The notes beneath the pieces are model-generated. The model saw only the letters and a list, made by a program, of their open reading frames with translations. It had not been told where the DNA came from and did not search any database. The position numbers were made by a program, and so were the translations under genes. Source: Bacteroidota bacterium (GTDB taxonomy: Bacteria; Bacteroidota; Bacteroidia; B-17B0; Aurantibacillaceae). From it: DNA of 64,000 bases. The stretch lies in NCBI GenBank assembly GCA_021323535.1, contig JAJONO010000023.1:1-64000 (forward strand), read 5' to 3'. Shown here one piece after another: positions 16,187-25,796 of this stretch; the stretch's first letter is position 1, and each line of letters starts with the position of its first letter.

Positions 16187-19100
16187 ATGAGAAAAAATGT
16201 TGCAATTTATAGTATTGCTATTGTCTTGTTCGTACTCAGCTTTTTATCCTTTAACCGTGCTTATACGGAAATGCAACGTTTTTCGGAGCTTACTAACCGG
16301 AGCGTTTTGGTCGTAAACGATTTTCAGGGGCTCCTGAGACTTGTGATCAATGCAGCAGTTATTAATCCTCAACTTATTGTTGAAACACAAAAGGATGGTA
16401 GCCCGCAACTTTTTTTCTCAGATAGTATATCATTAACACAACAACTTGAAAGGCTCAATAACAATGCGCTGGATACAGTAAATATAAAGGTAGCGAAACA
16501 ACTCGATAAACTTGTAAAAAGCGAAATGTCGTGGTTGCTTCGAAGTAACGTTCCCGATTCCATTGTTCTTCACCAATCGCAAAAACATATTACAGCACTC
16601 AGAACTATTGATTCTCTTATTAAAAAAGGCATGGCACGAACCGGGTTTTTATTTCAATACAGGGAGCGCATGCTTGAGACCTCGATCAACGAGGTGAAAG
16701 TAAGAGTTAGTATCTTTCTTGGGCTTGCATGTACATTGCTTGTGTATACTACAATCAATTTGTTACGGCAATACAAAAAAAGGCGCCTGAAAGAAGAAGA
16801 ACTTGAAAAGCAGGAAAAGAAATTCAGAGCCATGGTGGAAAACAGTCATGATCTCATTGTGATCATTGATGACAATCTGAATGTTTTGTATCGCAGTCCA
16901 TCCACAGAACGCATTACAGGCTTTACCAATGAAGAACGGGAAAAAAGATCCAACCTGGATGATGTTCATGACGAGGACAGAGAAAAAATAAAAAATCACA
17001 TTTCGGAAATGAGACTTAACCCCGGGAAAATAATTCCGGCAAGTTACAGGCTCAGGCACAAAGAGGGACATTACATCTGGCTTGAAGGAACCTTTACCAG
17101 TTTGTTTCATGATACGGGCCTTAAAGGCATCGTCATCAACATGAGGAATGTGAGTGAACAGAAAGCGGCTGAAGTGGAACTGAAAAAAAGCGAAAGACGT
17201 TTCCGCGAAACGCTTGAGAACATGATGGAAGGCGTTCAGATCATAGGATTTGACTGGCGCTACATTTATGTGAATGATGCTTTGACCAAATACAGTACTT
17301 ATACCCACGAAGAAATGCTCGGACGTTCGGTACCTGAAATTTATCCGGGTGTTGAACAAACCAATCTTTATTCCGTATTGAGAGAATGCATGGAAAACAG
17401 AACAAACCATCACCTCGAAAGTGAATTTGTGTTTCCGAATGGTACGAAAAAAATTTTTGAACTTAGCATACAGGCTGTACCCGAAGGTATTTTTATTCTT
17501 TCAGTTGATATTTCTGATCATAAAAAGGCGGAAGTAGATCTGCAGAAAAACATAAAAGAATTATCTGATTATAAATATGCGCTCGATGAATCTTCAATTG
17601 TGGCTTTCACTGACCAAAAAGGAATCATTCAATACGTAAATGATAATTTCTGCAGAATATCAAAATATACACGGGAGGAACTTATAGGGCAGGACCATCG
17701 TGTGATCAACTCCGGACATCATACAAAAGAGTTTATACGAAACCTGTGGACTACTGTCGCCAATGGCCGCATCTGGAAGGGCGAACTTAAGAACAGGGCC
17801 AGCGACGGGAGCATCTACTGGGTGGATACAACTATTGTTCCATTATTGAACTCTTCCGGTAAACCGTATCAATACCTGGCGATCCGAAACGATATCACAG
17901 AGCGTAAAAAAGCTGAAGAGGAAATTATCAAGCTCAACCGTCTTTACGCTTTTATCAGCGCCATTAATCAAAGTATAGTGCATATAAAAGAAGAAGATCA
18001 GCTTCTTAAAAAAGCCTGTGATATTGCTGTTGAGACCGGCGGCTTTAAACTCGCCAGGATAGAAATGTTCGACGACGAAAACAAACTTTTTACGGTTAGC
18101 ATTAGCGGACATACCGAAGGTATCAAAGAAATAAAAAAACAGGCGAGAATAGATTATAGTGATCCTGTATTAAAGCAATCGCCAGTTGGAAAAGTACTTC
18201 AATCGGGACAACACGAAGTAAACAACGATTTGCTTAACGATCCGGCATTGGAAAGCATCAGGGAAATATTTTTACGTATTGGAGTGCGTTCTGCCGTTTC
18301 TTTTCCAATAAAAAAATGGGGTAAAATGGTTGGCGTGTTTAATCTTTCCTCGACACAGGAAAATTTTTTCGATCACAGGGAAATAGATTTACTGAAAGAA
18401 GCGGCCGGTGACATTTCATTCGCGCTTGAAAATTTTGAAAAAGCAAGTAAGCATAAAATCACCGAAGAACAATTACATCATAATGAAAGGCGTTTCCGGG
18501 GACTAATAGAAAAGAGTACGGAACTGAAGACTCTTACCAGCAGCGCAGGCTTGTTCGTTTACGCAAGTCCCAGCATATCAAAAATATTTGGTTACCAGGA
18601 AGAAGAATTTTTAAACAAGCCCGCTTATGATTTTTTTCATCCCGACGATGTTCAGGATTTACTGATAAAACGAACCGGCATATTGGATACTCCGGGTGCG
18701 TCATTTAATTTTCAGTACAGGGTGCGTCATAAAAAAGGGCATTGGGTATGGTGTGATGGTACCCTTACTAACATGCTGCATGAACCATCTATTAACGCCA
18801 TGGTTTCCAACTTCAGGGATATCTCTCAAATGAAACTGGCGGAAGAACAAAAAGAGTTCGACCAAAACAATGTTGCTGCACTGATCAATAATACCAATGA
18901 TCTGTTATGGAGCATCGACAAAGATTACAAACTCATTACATTTAACCGCCCGTTTTATGAAGTAATGAAACAAGCCTCGGGAAAAGAAATGAATAAAGGT
19001 GATGATGTTTTTCAGGCGGCGCTTTCTGAAGAACACGAACAAAGGTTCAGAACCCTGTACGGACGGGCGTTTGCCGGAGAGGCATTTACACATGTTGACG

Positions 19101-19927
19101 TTCAGGAAGGTGAATACGGATATGCAGCTGAAATTTCGTTCTTCCCTATACAACAGGGTAACGACATCATAGGCACAGCATGCTACTCCCGTGATGTTTC
19201 TCAAAGATTAAAACAGGAAAAGGAACGTGAAAAAATGATGGCCGATCTTACACGCTACAGTAAAAACCTTGAACAATTTGCCTATGTGGTTTCACATAAC
19301 CTGCGGTCACCTGTGGCAAATATTATTGGTTTATCGGGCCTGTTGAATAGTGAAATATCGGATGAAGACAAGGTTTTAAGCCAGCAACATCTGGTAAAAG
19401 CCGTAACGCAGCTTGACGTTATTGTAAAAGATCTGAATAAAATACTTGAACTACGCGCAGCGGTGGCTGAGAGTAAAGAAAAAGTAAATCTGAATGAGAT
19501 CGTTCGCGGAATAATGGATAGCATTTATGAAACCATCATCAGTGAAAAAGTTCACATTGACCTCGATCTCCAGGTTACTGATGTAAGTTCGGTTAAAAGT
19601 TACATCTATAGTATTTTTTACAATCTTATAACCAACAGTATAAAATATAAACAAACCCAAAAGAACCCTTTGATCAGGATCAGCTCAAAAGAATTAAACG
19701 GGAATGTGGTTATCGTTTTCAGTGACAATGGAGTTGGTATGAACCTCGACGAATACGGAACAAAAGTTTTTGGTTTGTATCAGCGATTTCATTTAAATGT
19801 AAGCGGAAAAGGAATGGGACTGTTTATGGTGAGAACTCAGGTGGAAGCTCTGGAAGGAAATATAGTTGTAAAAAGTAGTCCGGGACATGGTTCTGTATTC
19901 ACTATTGAGTTGCCTGTTGGAGTATGA
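16187..19927 (+). CDS. Multi-PAS/GAF membrane sensor histidine kinase
   Basis: This 1246-residue kinase has two membrane helices (about residues 7-23 and 174-193) enclosing a helical CHASE3-like extracytoplasmic sensor. Inside follow a PAS/PAC at about 205-330, a second at 335-450, a third at 455-578, a GAF at 585-750, a fourth PAS/PAC at 765-885 and a fifth at 890-1008. The dimerisation segment EQFAYVVSHNLRSPVANIIG carries the phosphorylatable H1037. The ATPase domain has N-box NLITNSIKYK, SDNGVGMNL and GKGMGLFMV. The H-box sequence is of the HisKA type common in Bacteroidetes. There is no receiver domain and no response regulator adjacent, so the partner is unknown. Confidence 0.92.
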   Translation: MRKNVAIYSIAIVLFVLSFLSFNRAYTEMQRFSELTNRSVLVVNDFQGLLRLVINAAVINPQLIVETQKDGSPQLFFSDSISLTQQLERLNNNALDTVNIKVAKQLDKLVKSEMSWLLRSNVPDSIVLHQSQKHITALRTIDSLIKKGMARTGFLFQYRERMLETSINEVKVRVSIFLGLACTLLVYTTINLLRQYKKRRLKEEELEKQEKKFRAMVENSHDLIVIIDDNLNVLYRSPSTERITGFTNEEREKRSNLDDVHDEDREKIKNHISEMRLNPGKIIPASYRLRHKEGHYIWLEGTFTSLFHDTGLKGIVINMRNVSEQKAAEVELKKSERRFRETLENMMEGVQIIGFDWRYIYVNDALTKYSTYTHEEMLGRSVPEIYPGVEQTNLYSVLRECMENRTNHHLESEFVFPNGTKKIFELSIQAVPEGIFILSVDISDHKKAEVDLQKNIKELSDYKYALDESSIVAFTDQKGIIQYVNDNFCRISKYTREELIGQDHRVINSGHHTKEFIRNLWTTVANGRIWKGELKNRASDGSIYWVDTTIVPLLNSSGKPYQYLAIRNDITERKKAEEEIIKLNRLYAFISAINQSIVHIKEEDQLLKKACDIAVETGGFKLARIEMFDDENKLFTVSISGHTEGIKEIKKQARIDYSDPVLKQSPVGKVLQSGQHEVNNDLLNDPALESIREIFLRIGVRSAVSFPIKKWGKMVGVFNLSSTQENFFDHREIDLLKEAAGDISFALENFEKASKHKITEEQLHHNERRFRGLIEKSTELKTLTSSAGLFVYASPSISKIFGYQEEEFLNKPAYDFFHPDDVQDLLIKRTGILDTPGASFNFQYRVRHKKGHWVWCDGTLTNMLHEPSINAMVSNFRDISQMKLAEEQKEFDQNNVAALINNTNDLLWSIDKDYKLITFNRPFYEVMKQASGKEMNKGDDVFQAALSEEHEQRFRTLYGRAFAGEAFTHVDVQEGEYGYAAEISFFPIQQGNDIIGTACYSRDVSQRLKQEKEREKMMADLTRYSKNLEQFAYVVSHNLRSPVANIIGLSGLLNSEISDEDKVLSQQHLVKAVTQLDVIVKDLNKILELRAAVAESKEKVNLNEIVRGIMDSIYETIISEKVHIDLDLQVTDVSSVKSYIYSIFYNLITNSIKYKQTQKNPLIRISSKELNGNVVIVFSDNGVGMNLDEYGTKVFGLYQRFHLNVSGKGMGLFMVRTQVEALEGNIVVKSSPGHGSVFTIELPVGV

Positions 19928-20022
19928 TGCTAAATTGAAAAATAAAAACAGTGGAAATCCCCCAGATTTTCGGTAGTTTCAGTTTTGTATATTTCAGGAA
20001 ATTAACCTAAACTTTATTTAAA

Positions 20023-21360
20023 ATGGCTTTCTCAATTTTATCATTCGATGGTGGTGGCACCTGGGCCCTTATCCAGGCACGTGTTTTAGAAGAAAGATAC
20101 GGCGCTGAAAAAAAGGGGCATGAAATCTTAAGAGAATATGACCTTGTGATCGCTAATTCGGGAGGCAGCCTGGTAATGGCCATGCTTTGCGCGAACAAAT
20201 CGGTAAGCGAAATCAGAAAAACCTTTGAGAATACAGATGTGCTCAAAGCCATATTTAAAAAGAAGTTCTTATCACGTATAAAGAAATGGAGCGTTTTTCC
20301 AAATTACGATACCGAAAATAAATACGAAGTTTTCCGCGAACATCTTCAAAATGAATTTGACGGAGTCAGTGATGAAGATCTGAATAAGATGGGTGTGAAA
20401 AGGATAAACAAAAAAGTTCCTTTCGGAGACGTCCTGCTTCCATATCTTCCGAAGCTGATTGGCAAACCGGAACTCCAGATCATCATTACTAATTTTGATT
20501 ATGACCGTGAAAGAGCAGTTTACTGGCGTTCGAACACCAACAGTAAAATGGAAAGTTCTTATATTGAAGAGCAGACCGGTAACCCGCGAACAGATATTTT
20601 CAAAACAGTAACTCTCGCCGGGGCCATACATGGTTCAAGCAATGCGCCGATTCAGTTCTTTGACGACCCGGCAACAGTTGAAGTAAGCGAGTTTCAGAAC
20701 GAGAATAAAAAATCCACAAAGCGTCTTTATTGGGACGGTGCTGTGGGAGGCAATAATAATCCTGTAAAAGCCGGTGTGCTGGAAGCTTTGGCTAACAGTG
20801 ACAACAGGGAAAAGATGAGAAAAGAAATACGCGTTGTTTCCATTGGCACATCCAATACTATACAACCAGTGTTATATGGTCATGCGGGAGAGTGTCAGCC
20901 TCAGTATGGCTGGCTGGTGCGTTATTCGAAGATCGATGATGTGTTCGAAGACCTGGAACGAATGGCCAATTCCATCATTGCCGATCCACCGGATGCTTCG
21001 GCATTTGATGCGCATCAGGTCCTCGACCTTCCTTATAAGAGTGAAGATCAAAGGTTCATCCGCATCAATCCACTTGTAAAACCTATATTGAAAAAAGATA
21101 GTGGCTCAAGAGATGGCTGGTGTATGCCCGGCGGTGAAAAATGGACTCCTGAAACAATGGAGGATCTTTTTACCCTGGATATGGCTGTATCTACTGAAGA
21201 GGGAGTGAAACTGATCAACCTGTTATGTGATGATTACTTTAAAGGTTTGTTTCACAACCAGGGCATCAGAATTGGTGGCCGTGACATGTCTGCGATACTG
21301 GGACATAAATTGTTCCAACCTGCGATGGACCATTGGAAATCCTGGCCTAATTGGAAGTAA
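20023..21360 (+). CDS. Patatin-like phospholipase family protein
   Basis: The 445-residue protein has the patatin hallmarks: the oxyanion loop DGGGT (D9-T13), a nucleophile elbow NSGGSLV with Ser49, and the dyad aspartate in WDGAVGGNN (D238-G239). It would hydrolyse lipid acyl esters. The elbow reads G-G-S-L-V instead of G-x-S-x-G, so the last glycine is Val51; activity is likely but unproven. There is no signal peptide or membrane segment. It follows the PAS kinase by 95 bases and may have its own promoter. No nucleotide cyclase is nearby, so there is no reason to call it a CBASS effector. Confidence 0.82.
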   Translation: MAFSILSFDGGGTWALIQARVLEERYGAEKKGHEILREYDLVIANSGGSLVMAMLCANKSVSEIRKTFENTDVLKAIFKKKFLSRIKKWSVFPNYDTENKYEVFREHLQNEFDGVSDEDLNKMGVKRINKKVPFGDVLLPYLPKLIGKPELQIIITNFDYDRERAVYWRSNTNSKMESSYIEEQTGNPRTDIFKTVTLAGAIHGSSNAPIQFFDDPATVEVSEFQNENKKSTKRLYWDGAVGGNNNPVKAGVLEALANSDNREKMRKEIRVVSIGTSNTIQPVLYGHAGECQPQYGWLVRYSKIDDVFEDLERMANSIIADPPDASAFDAHQVLDLPYKSEDQRFIRINPLVKPILKKDSGSRDGWCMPGGEKWTPETMEDLFTLDMAVSTEEGVKLINLLCDDYFKGLFHNQGIRIGGRDMSAILGHKLFQPAMDHWKSWPNWK

Positions 21361-21695
21361 TGATGCGCAGGTATAATAAAACACCAAACCCCTGCTAAAA
21401 AAGCACGGGCCGGTGTTCTAATGTTTTCCTTCCGTCTCGCTTTTACGAGAGTCAAGTTTTGAGGGTATTTTCTCAGATTTCTTTCAAAACCACCCCTAAA
21501 CATTCTGTTAGTATTTGTATCGAAATTCTCGTGCCATCGTTGTAAGGTAACATCCTGGTAATTTACTTACACAATCACTTTTATTTTTCCCGGTATGTAC
21601 AAGACTCTTCTCAAAAACCCAAATTCAGGAGCCGGAACAATTTTAAAAAAAACACCTTAACAATCAATCCTTTAACAAAATATTCTATAAAAAAT
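21361..21695. other. Intergenic region, nothing recognised
   Basis: This stretch between the patatin-like gene and the ArsR promoter has no supported ORF, tRNA or clear terminator. An AACACC/GGTGTT pair around 21381-21418 could form a weak hairpin. Confidence 0.3.
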
Positions 21696-21741
21696 TTGCG
21701 CAACCGATAAGTTGCGTATATATTTGCAACTAGTTAGTTGC
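21696..21741 (+). promoter_or_regulatory. Promoter with two tandem 16-bp operators for the ArsR operon
   Basis: TTG (21696-21698), 20 bases, then TATATTTG (21719-21726) is a full promoter match. Two palindromes of form GCAAC-N6-GTTGC lie at 21700-21715 and 21726-21741, one within the spacer and one beginning at the last base of the -7 box. Each is followed by GTAT, so the unit repeats at 26 bases. The layout fits autorepression by the ArsR-type protein encoded directly downstream. Confidence 0.75.
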
Positions 21742-21749
21742 GTATTATT

Positions 21750-22070
21750 ATGAGAAGAGACATTTTTCACGCTATTTCAGATCCCACACGAAGGGCCATC
21801 ATTGCGCTTATCGCGTTTGGCGGCATGACCCCCAACGCCATTGCCGAACATTTTGACATGAGTCGCCAGGCAGTATCCAAACACCTGCAGGTGCTCAACG
21901 AATGCGAGCTGGTAAAACAGGAACAAGCCGGCCGCGAAATATATTATCATTTACAACCAAAAAAAATGAAACCTATAGCCGATTTCTTAGAGCCTTACAG
22001 ACAGATGTGGGAGAAAAAATATAATCAATTGGATACTGTATTACTAAATTTAAAACCGAAGAAAAAATGA
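21750..22070 (+). CDS. ArsR/SmtB-type winged-helix regulator
   Basis: This is a 106-residue repressor of the ArsR-like group that partners SRPBCC proteins. The opening RRDIFHAISDPTRRAIIALIAFGGMTPNAIAEHFDMSRQAVSKHLQVLNECELVKQ is the winged-helix domain, with recognition helix at about residues 40-52. No metal-binding cysteines are present, so it is not a metal sensor. The ATG at 21750 was chosen since upstream TTG codons fall within the operator. Its stop overlaps the next start by four bases, coupling translation to the SRPBCC gene. The tandem operators just upstream suggest autoregulation. Confidence 0.9.
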   Translation: MRRDIFHAISDPTRRAIIALIAFGGMTPNAIAEHFDMSRQAVSKHLQVLNECELVKQEQAGREIYYHLQPKKMKPIADFLEPYRQMWEKKYNQLDTVLLNLKPKKK

Positions 22071-22567
22071 GCAATAACAAAACACAGGTCGTAAAGGACC
22101 TCAAAGAAAAATCAATTCTCGTTTCAAGAGAATTCAATGCACCGCTCGAAAATGTTTGGCGCGCCTATACCGAAAAAGAACTACTCGATCAGTGGTGGGG
22201 ACCACAACCCTGGAGAGCGGAAACAAAAACCATGAATTTTAGTCCGGGCGGTTACTGGCTGTATGCTATGGTTGGTCCGGAAGGCGAAAAACACTGGGCG
22301 CGCATGAACTACATAAACATCGATCCTCAAAAAAGCATTCAGCTGGAAGATTTGTTTAGTGATGAGAACGGAAAAACAAATTCTGATCTTCCTGTATCGA
22401 AAGGAAGTATGACGTTTACAAAAACCGCGAACGGAACCAAAGTTGAATTCAAAATGACTTACGCCAAAGAAGAAGATGTTCAGAAAATGATCGAGATGGG
22501 CTTCGAACAAGGAATTACTATTTGTTTCGATCAGTTGGAGACTTTGTTGGAGAAGCAACTTGTCTGA
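22067..22567 (+). CDS. SRPBCC/AHSA1 domain protein
   Basis: This 166-residue protein belongs to the START-like SRPBCC superfamily, AHSA1 group. Key features are VSREFNAPLENVWRAYTEKELLDQWWGP (about residues 20-47), FSPGGYWLYAMVGPEG, and a closing amphipathic helix GFEQGITICFDQLETLLEK. The fold has a deep hydrophobic pocket for a small ligand. It is cotranscribed with the ArsR-type regulator through an ATGA overlap, a very common pair in bacteria. The ligand and physiological role are unknown. Confidence 0.9.
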   Translation: MSNNKTQVVKDLKEKSILVSREFNAPLENVWRAYTEKELLDQWWGPQPWRAETKTMNFSPGGYWLYAMVGPEGEKHWARMNYINIDPQKSIQLEDLFSDENGKTNSDLPVSKGSMTFTKTANGTKVEFKMTYAKEEDVQKMIEMGFEQGITICFDQLETLLEKQLV

Positions 22568-22588
22568 TCTTAATTATTGTCCAAAAAG

Positions 22589-22613
22589 AAAGGCCGCGTT
22601 TAATGCGGCCTTT
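22589..22613. terminator. Bidirectional terminator
   Basis: AAAGGCCGC (22589-22597) and GCGGCCTTT (22605-22613) form a nine-base stem with a seven-base loop and are T-rich outward on both strands. It serves the SRPBCC gene on the plus strand and the EF-G gene on the minus strand. Confidence 0.9.
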
Positions 22614-22631
22614 TCATTTATAAGAATAAAA

Positions 22632-24608
22632 TCACATCGCCTTCTGATAATGAGAAAAACTCATACTGAAATCTCCTCTTCCGGAAGTGATGGTTCTTAA
22701 GTCGGTCATGTAACCGAACATTTTAGCAACAGGAACATTCACCTGTATGTATTTGAGGTTTCCTTTATCGCTCAACTCAGAAATTATTCCGTTACGTTTA
22801 TTGAGATCGCTCACAACAACGCCGGTGTAAATTTCAGGAGTAACAACACGTGCCGACATGATAGGTTCCAGCAAATACGGCCCACATTTTGCGAGCACAT
22901 GACGGAACGCTTCCTGCGCGCATAATTCAAACGAATATGCATCGGAATCCACCTGGTGAAAATCACCATCAAACAATCTTACCTTCATTGAATGAATCGG
23001 GTAACCGAATTTTCCATTACTTAAACAACTCTTAAATCCTTTTTCAACAGCCGGAATAAATTCCTTAGGAATAACTCCACCAGTAATTTCATTAATGAAT
23101 TGCAAGCCTTCGGTACCTTCGTCGCCCGGACCAATCTCAAAATGAATCTCCGCAAATTTGCCTTTACCTCCACCCTGCTTACTGAACTGTTCGTGATGTA
23201 CAACTGTGTTCTTCAGACTTTCTTTATAAGCCACTTTCGGAACACCCTTGGTTACTTCAACGTTATAATCCGTTTTCAGTAAATCAATTTTGATATCAAG
23301 ATGCAACTCGCCCATGCCACTGATAATGGTTTGTCCGAGTTCGGCATCGCTCTTTACCACAAACGTAGGATCTTCTTCCACCAACTTCGCCAATGCAAAC
23401 GCGATCTTGTCATAATCGCCCTGCGTCTTAGGCTCAATGGAAACAGAGATCACAGGCGCAGGAAAATTCATTGATTCCAGTTCCACTACATGATCAACAT
23501 CACATAATGTATGTCCTGTTTTTGAATTCTTCATTCCTGAAAGCGCCACAATATCACCAGCACTCGCCATGTCGATATTCTTTTTCACATCAGCGTGCAT
23601 CTGGTAAATACGTGATACACGTTCTGTTTCTCCCGTTATTGAGTTAAGGACCGTATCACCAGTTCTTAATTCTCCATTGTAAATACGCAGATACGTTAAT
23701 TTACCATGCTTATCGGAAACAACTTTAAAGATCAATCCCACAAAAGGTTTGCTCTCGTCGTTTCCTTTATCCAATGGACCTGGCAACAGATCAATCACAT
23801 GATCTAACAAGGCCTGAACGCCTTTATTCTTAAACGCCGATCCACAAAGGACAGGGACAAGTGTATTGGCAATACAAGCCGAACGAAGCGCATTAATAAG
23901 ATCTTCATTCGTGATTTCCTGATCGTTGACAAATTTATCAAGCACATTCATATTCACCGAACAGATCGCTTCAATCATTTTTGAACGCATCTCCAGAGCG
24001 AGATCCATCATGCCCTGAGGAATTTCATTCACTTCAATGTTAATACCCATATCGCCACCCTGACGAATAGCTTTCATTTGGATAAGATCGATAACGCCTT
24101 CAAAATTCTCTTCGGTACCAATTGGTAATTGTATAGCAACGGCGTTTCCTCCGAGTTTTTCTTTTATGTCGGTTATCACTTTAAAGAAATCGGCCCCGGT
24201 GCGATCCATTTTATTTACGAATGCGATACGACTCACATTATAATCATTGGCCAATCGCCAGTTCGTTTCCGATTGAGGTTCCACTCCATCAACTGCCGAG
24301 AATAAGAACACGAGTCCGTCGAGCACGCGAAGCGAACGGTTCACTTCTACGGTGAAATCAACGTGTCCGGGTGTATCAATAATACTTATACCGGTTCCTT
24401 TCCACTCACATTTTGTAGCGGCTGAATTAATGGTGATGCCACGATCGCGTTCCTGTTTGGTATGATCCATCACAGTATTTCCATTGTGAACCTCGCCAAT
24501 TTTATGGGTAGCGCCGGTGTAATAAAGTATGCGCTCAGTTAAAGTTGTTTTTCCGGAATCAATATGCGCAACGATCCCTATATTTCTGATAGCAGAAATC
24601 TTTTTCAT
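22632..24608 (-). CDS. fusA: Elongation factor G paralogue
   Basis: This is a translational GTPase of the EF-G family that drives tRNA-mRNA translocation or ribosome recycling. G motifs are AHIDSGKTT (G1), RGITI (G2), DTPGHVDFT (G3), NKMDRTGAD (G4) and CGSAFKNKG (G5 region), followed by domains II-V with [23 protein letters not shown] and [18 protein letters not shown]. At 658 residues it is about 35-45 shorter than usual EF-G, with trimmed loops in the domain II and IV regions. It stands alone, away from rpsL, rpsG and tuf, which suggests a second EF-G rather than the housekeeping copy. The symbol is therefore approximate. Confidence 0.88.
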   Translation of the reverse strand: MKKISAIRNIGIVAHIDSGKTTLTERILYYTGATHKIGEVHNGNTVMDHTKQERDRGITINSAATKCEWKGTGISIIDTPGHVDFTVEVNRSLRVLDGLVFLFSAVDGVEPQSETNWRLANDYNVSRIAFVNKMDRTGADFFKVITDIKEKLGGNAVAIQLPIGTEENFEGVIDLIQMKAIRQGGDMGINIEVNEIPQGMMDLALEMRSKMIEAICSVNMNVLDKFVNDQEITNEDLINALRSACIANTLVPVLCGSAFKNKGVQALLDHVIDLLPGPLDKGNDESKPFVGLIFKVVSDKHGKLTYLRIYNGELRTGDTVLNSITGETERVSRIYQMHADVKKNIDMASAGDIVALSGMKNSKTGHTLCDVDHVVELESMNFPAPVISVSIEPKTQGDYDKIAFALAKLVEEDPTFVVKSDAELGQTIISGMGELHLDIKIDLLKTDYNVEVTKGVPKVAYKESLKNTVVHHEQFSKQGGGKGKFAEIHFEIGPGDEGTEGLQFINEITGGVIPKEFIPAVEKGFKSCLSNGKFGYPIHSMKVRLFDGDFHQVDSDAYSFELCAQEAFRHVLAKCGPYLLEPIMSARVVTPEIYTGVVVSDLNKRNGIISELSDKGNLKYIQVNVPVAKMFGYMTDLRTITSGRGDFSMSFSHYQKAM

Positions 24609-24847
24609 TTTTCATAAAGTTTAAATGTTGCTGAAAGCAATTAAGAAAGCCCTTCTTTGCTTAATGATTCAGTAAAAAAATTTGAAAATAGGATTGCTAG
24701 CCAACCACCGGGGATTTGGGTGATTGGATCAGGAAACTGCGCGTATAAGAATTTGCGTTTTCACAGGGCAAAGATAAATAAATTTTTGTTCATGAAAGAA
24801 ATTTTTCTCGTGAACATGCTTTTAAAATAAATGAAGGAGCCGATCCA

Positions 24848-24877
24848 TTGAGGGAACACCATAATTCGCTACATTTG
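24848..24877 (+). promoter_or_regulatory. Consensus promoter of the TPR protein gene
   Basis: TTG (24848-24850), 19 bases, then TACATTTG (24870-24877) is a full match. The ATG at 24884 follows six bases after the -7 box, so the mRNA should be leaderless or nearly so. Confidence 0.75.
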
Positions 24878-24883
24878 TTTTTC

Positions 24884-25729
24884 ATGAAGATACTTTTCAG
24901 ATTATTTATTCTCCTTGCGGCAATACCTGCAGTTAAATCTCAAACCACCGATTCAACTACTGTAAAATTAAAATACAAGCTCTGCATAAAAACAGCTGAT
25001 AAACTGATGAAGGATGGTGTTTGCTTAAAGGCGAAAGAAATGTACAAAGAAGCAGTTGCAACCCTTAGCACGACCGCGTATCCAAAGCAACAAATAGAAC
25101 TGATTGACCTTGCGTGGAAACAAATTTCAGAAAACGGAGCCGTTACCGAAACCACCAAATGCTGTGAAGTAAGTTTAAAAAATGAATCTTATAAAAAACA
25201 AATTGAAAAAGGCGACAACTGCCTCTCCGTTAAAGATTACACGTGCGCAAAAGCATCCTACAATGAAGCGCTCAAAATAAAACCGGGAATGGGCTATCCA
25301 ACCGACAAGATCACTCAAATAAACGCGCTTGAAGAAAAACTAAAGGACACGAATTACATTAAGAAAGCTAAAAAGCATTATAACATGGCGATTGATACGG
25401 CCAACAAACTGTACAGAAAAAAAGATTATGAAGGCGCCGCGAAACTATACCGGGTGGCCAATTCTGTTTCCGAAAAAATGCTATGGAAAAATGATTTCCT
25501 TAAAGACAGTATCGCCTCGTGCAATGACAAAGCCTATTACAAAAAAAAGGATGAGGAACTTAAACAAGGGCTCTACGAAATTTCTCTTAAAATAGGTAAT
25601 GAAGAGTTTGGTAATAAAAATTATAAGGCTGCTATCGGAGCTTTTCAAAATGCTCTGAAAATAAAACCCAACGAAGCTTATCCTAAAAAACGGATCCAGG
25701 AAGCGAAGAAACTAATGGGGAAGAAATAA
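24884..25729 (+). CDS. Exported TPR-repeat protein
   Basis: The 281-residue protein starts with a signal peptide MKILFRLFILLAAIPAVKSQ. The remainder is helical and contains at least three TPR-like units with the repeated pattern GxxxxxxKDYxxAKxxYxEALKIKPxxxYPxxKI, for example YTCAKASYNEALKIKPGMGYP and YKAAIGAFQNALKIKPNEAYP. TPR units of this phylum often mediate protein-protein contacts in the periplasm. The ATG at 24884 was preferred to an in-frame TTG at 24848, which is the -33 element of a consensus promoter. The next gene, a propeller histidine kinase, follows after 67 bases and may be cotranscribed. Confidence 0.78.
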   Translation: MKILFRLFILLAAIPAVKSQTTDSTTVKLKYKLCIKTADKLMKDGVCLKAKEMYKEAVATLSTTAYPKQQIELIDLAWKQISENGAVTETTKCCEVSLKNESYKKQIEKGDNCLSVKDYTCAKASYNEALKIKPGMGYPTDKITQINALEEKLKDTNYIKKAKKHYNMAIDTANKLYRKKDYEGAAKLYRVANSVSEKMLWKNDFLKDSIASCNDKAYYKKKDEELKQGLYEISLKIGNEEFGNKNYKAAIGAFQNALKIKPNEAYPKKRIQEAKKLMGKK

Positions 25730-25796
25730 ATCCTCTGTGCTATCCGTGTAACATTCGGTAGGTTCCCATTCGTCTTATTTGATTACTTTTGGCTCG

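Noticed and set aside
20023-21360. Patatin as a CBASS or abortive-infection effector
   Set aside because: No nucleotide cyclase, ubiquitin-like or Cap gene lies nearby; the neighbours are a PAS kinase and an ArsR operon.
25750-25776. CATTCG repeat as a further LytTR site before the propeller kinase
   Set aside because: The spacing is 15 bases, not 21, and the flanks do not match.
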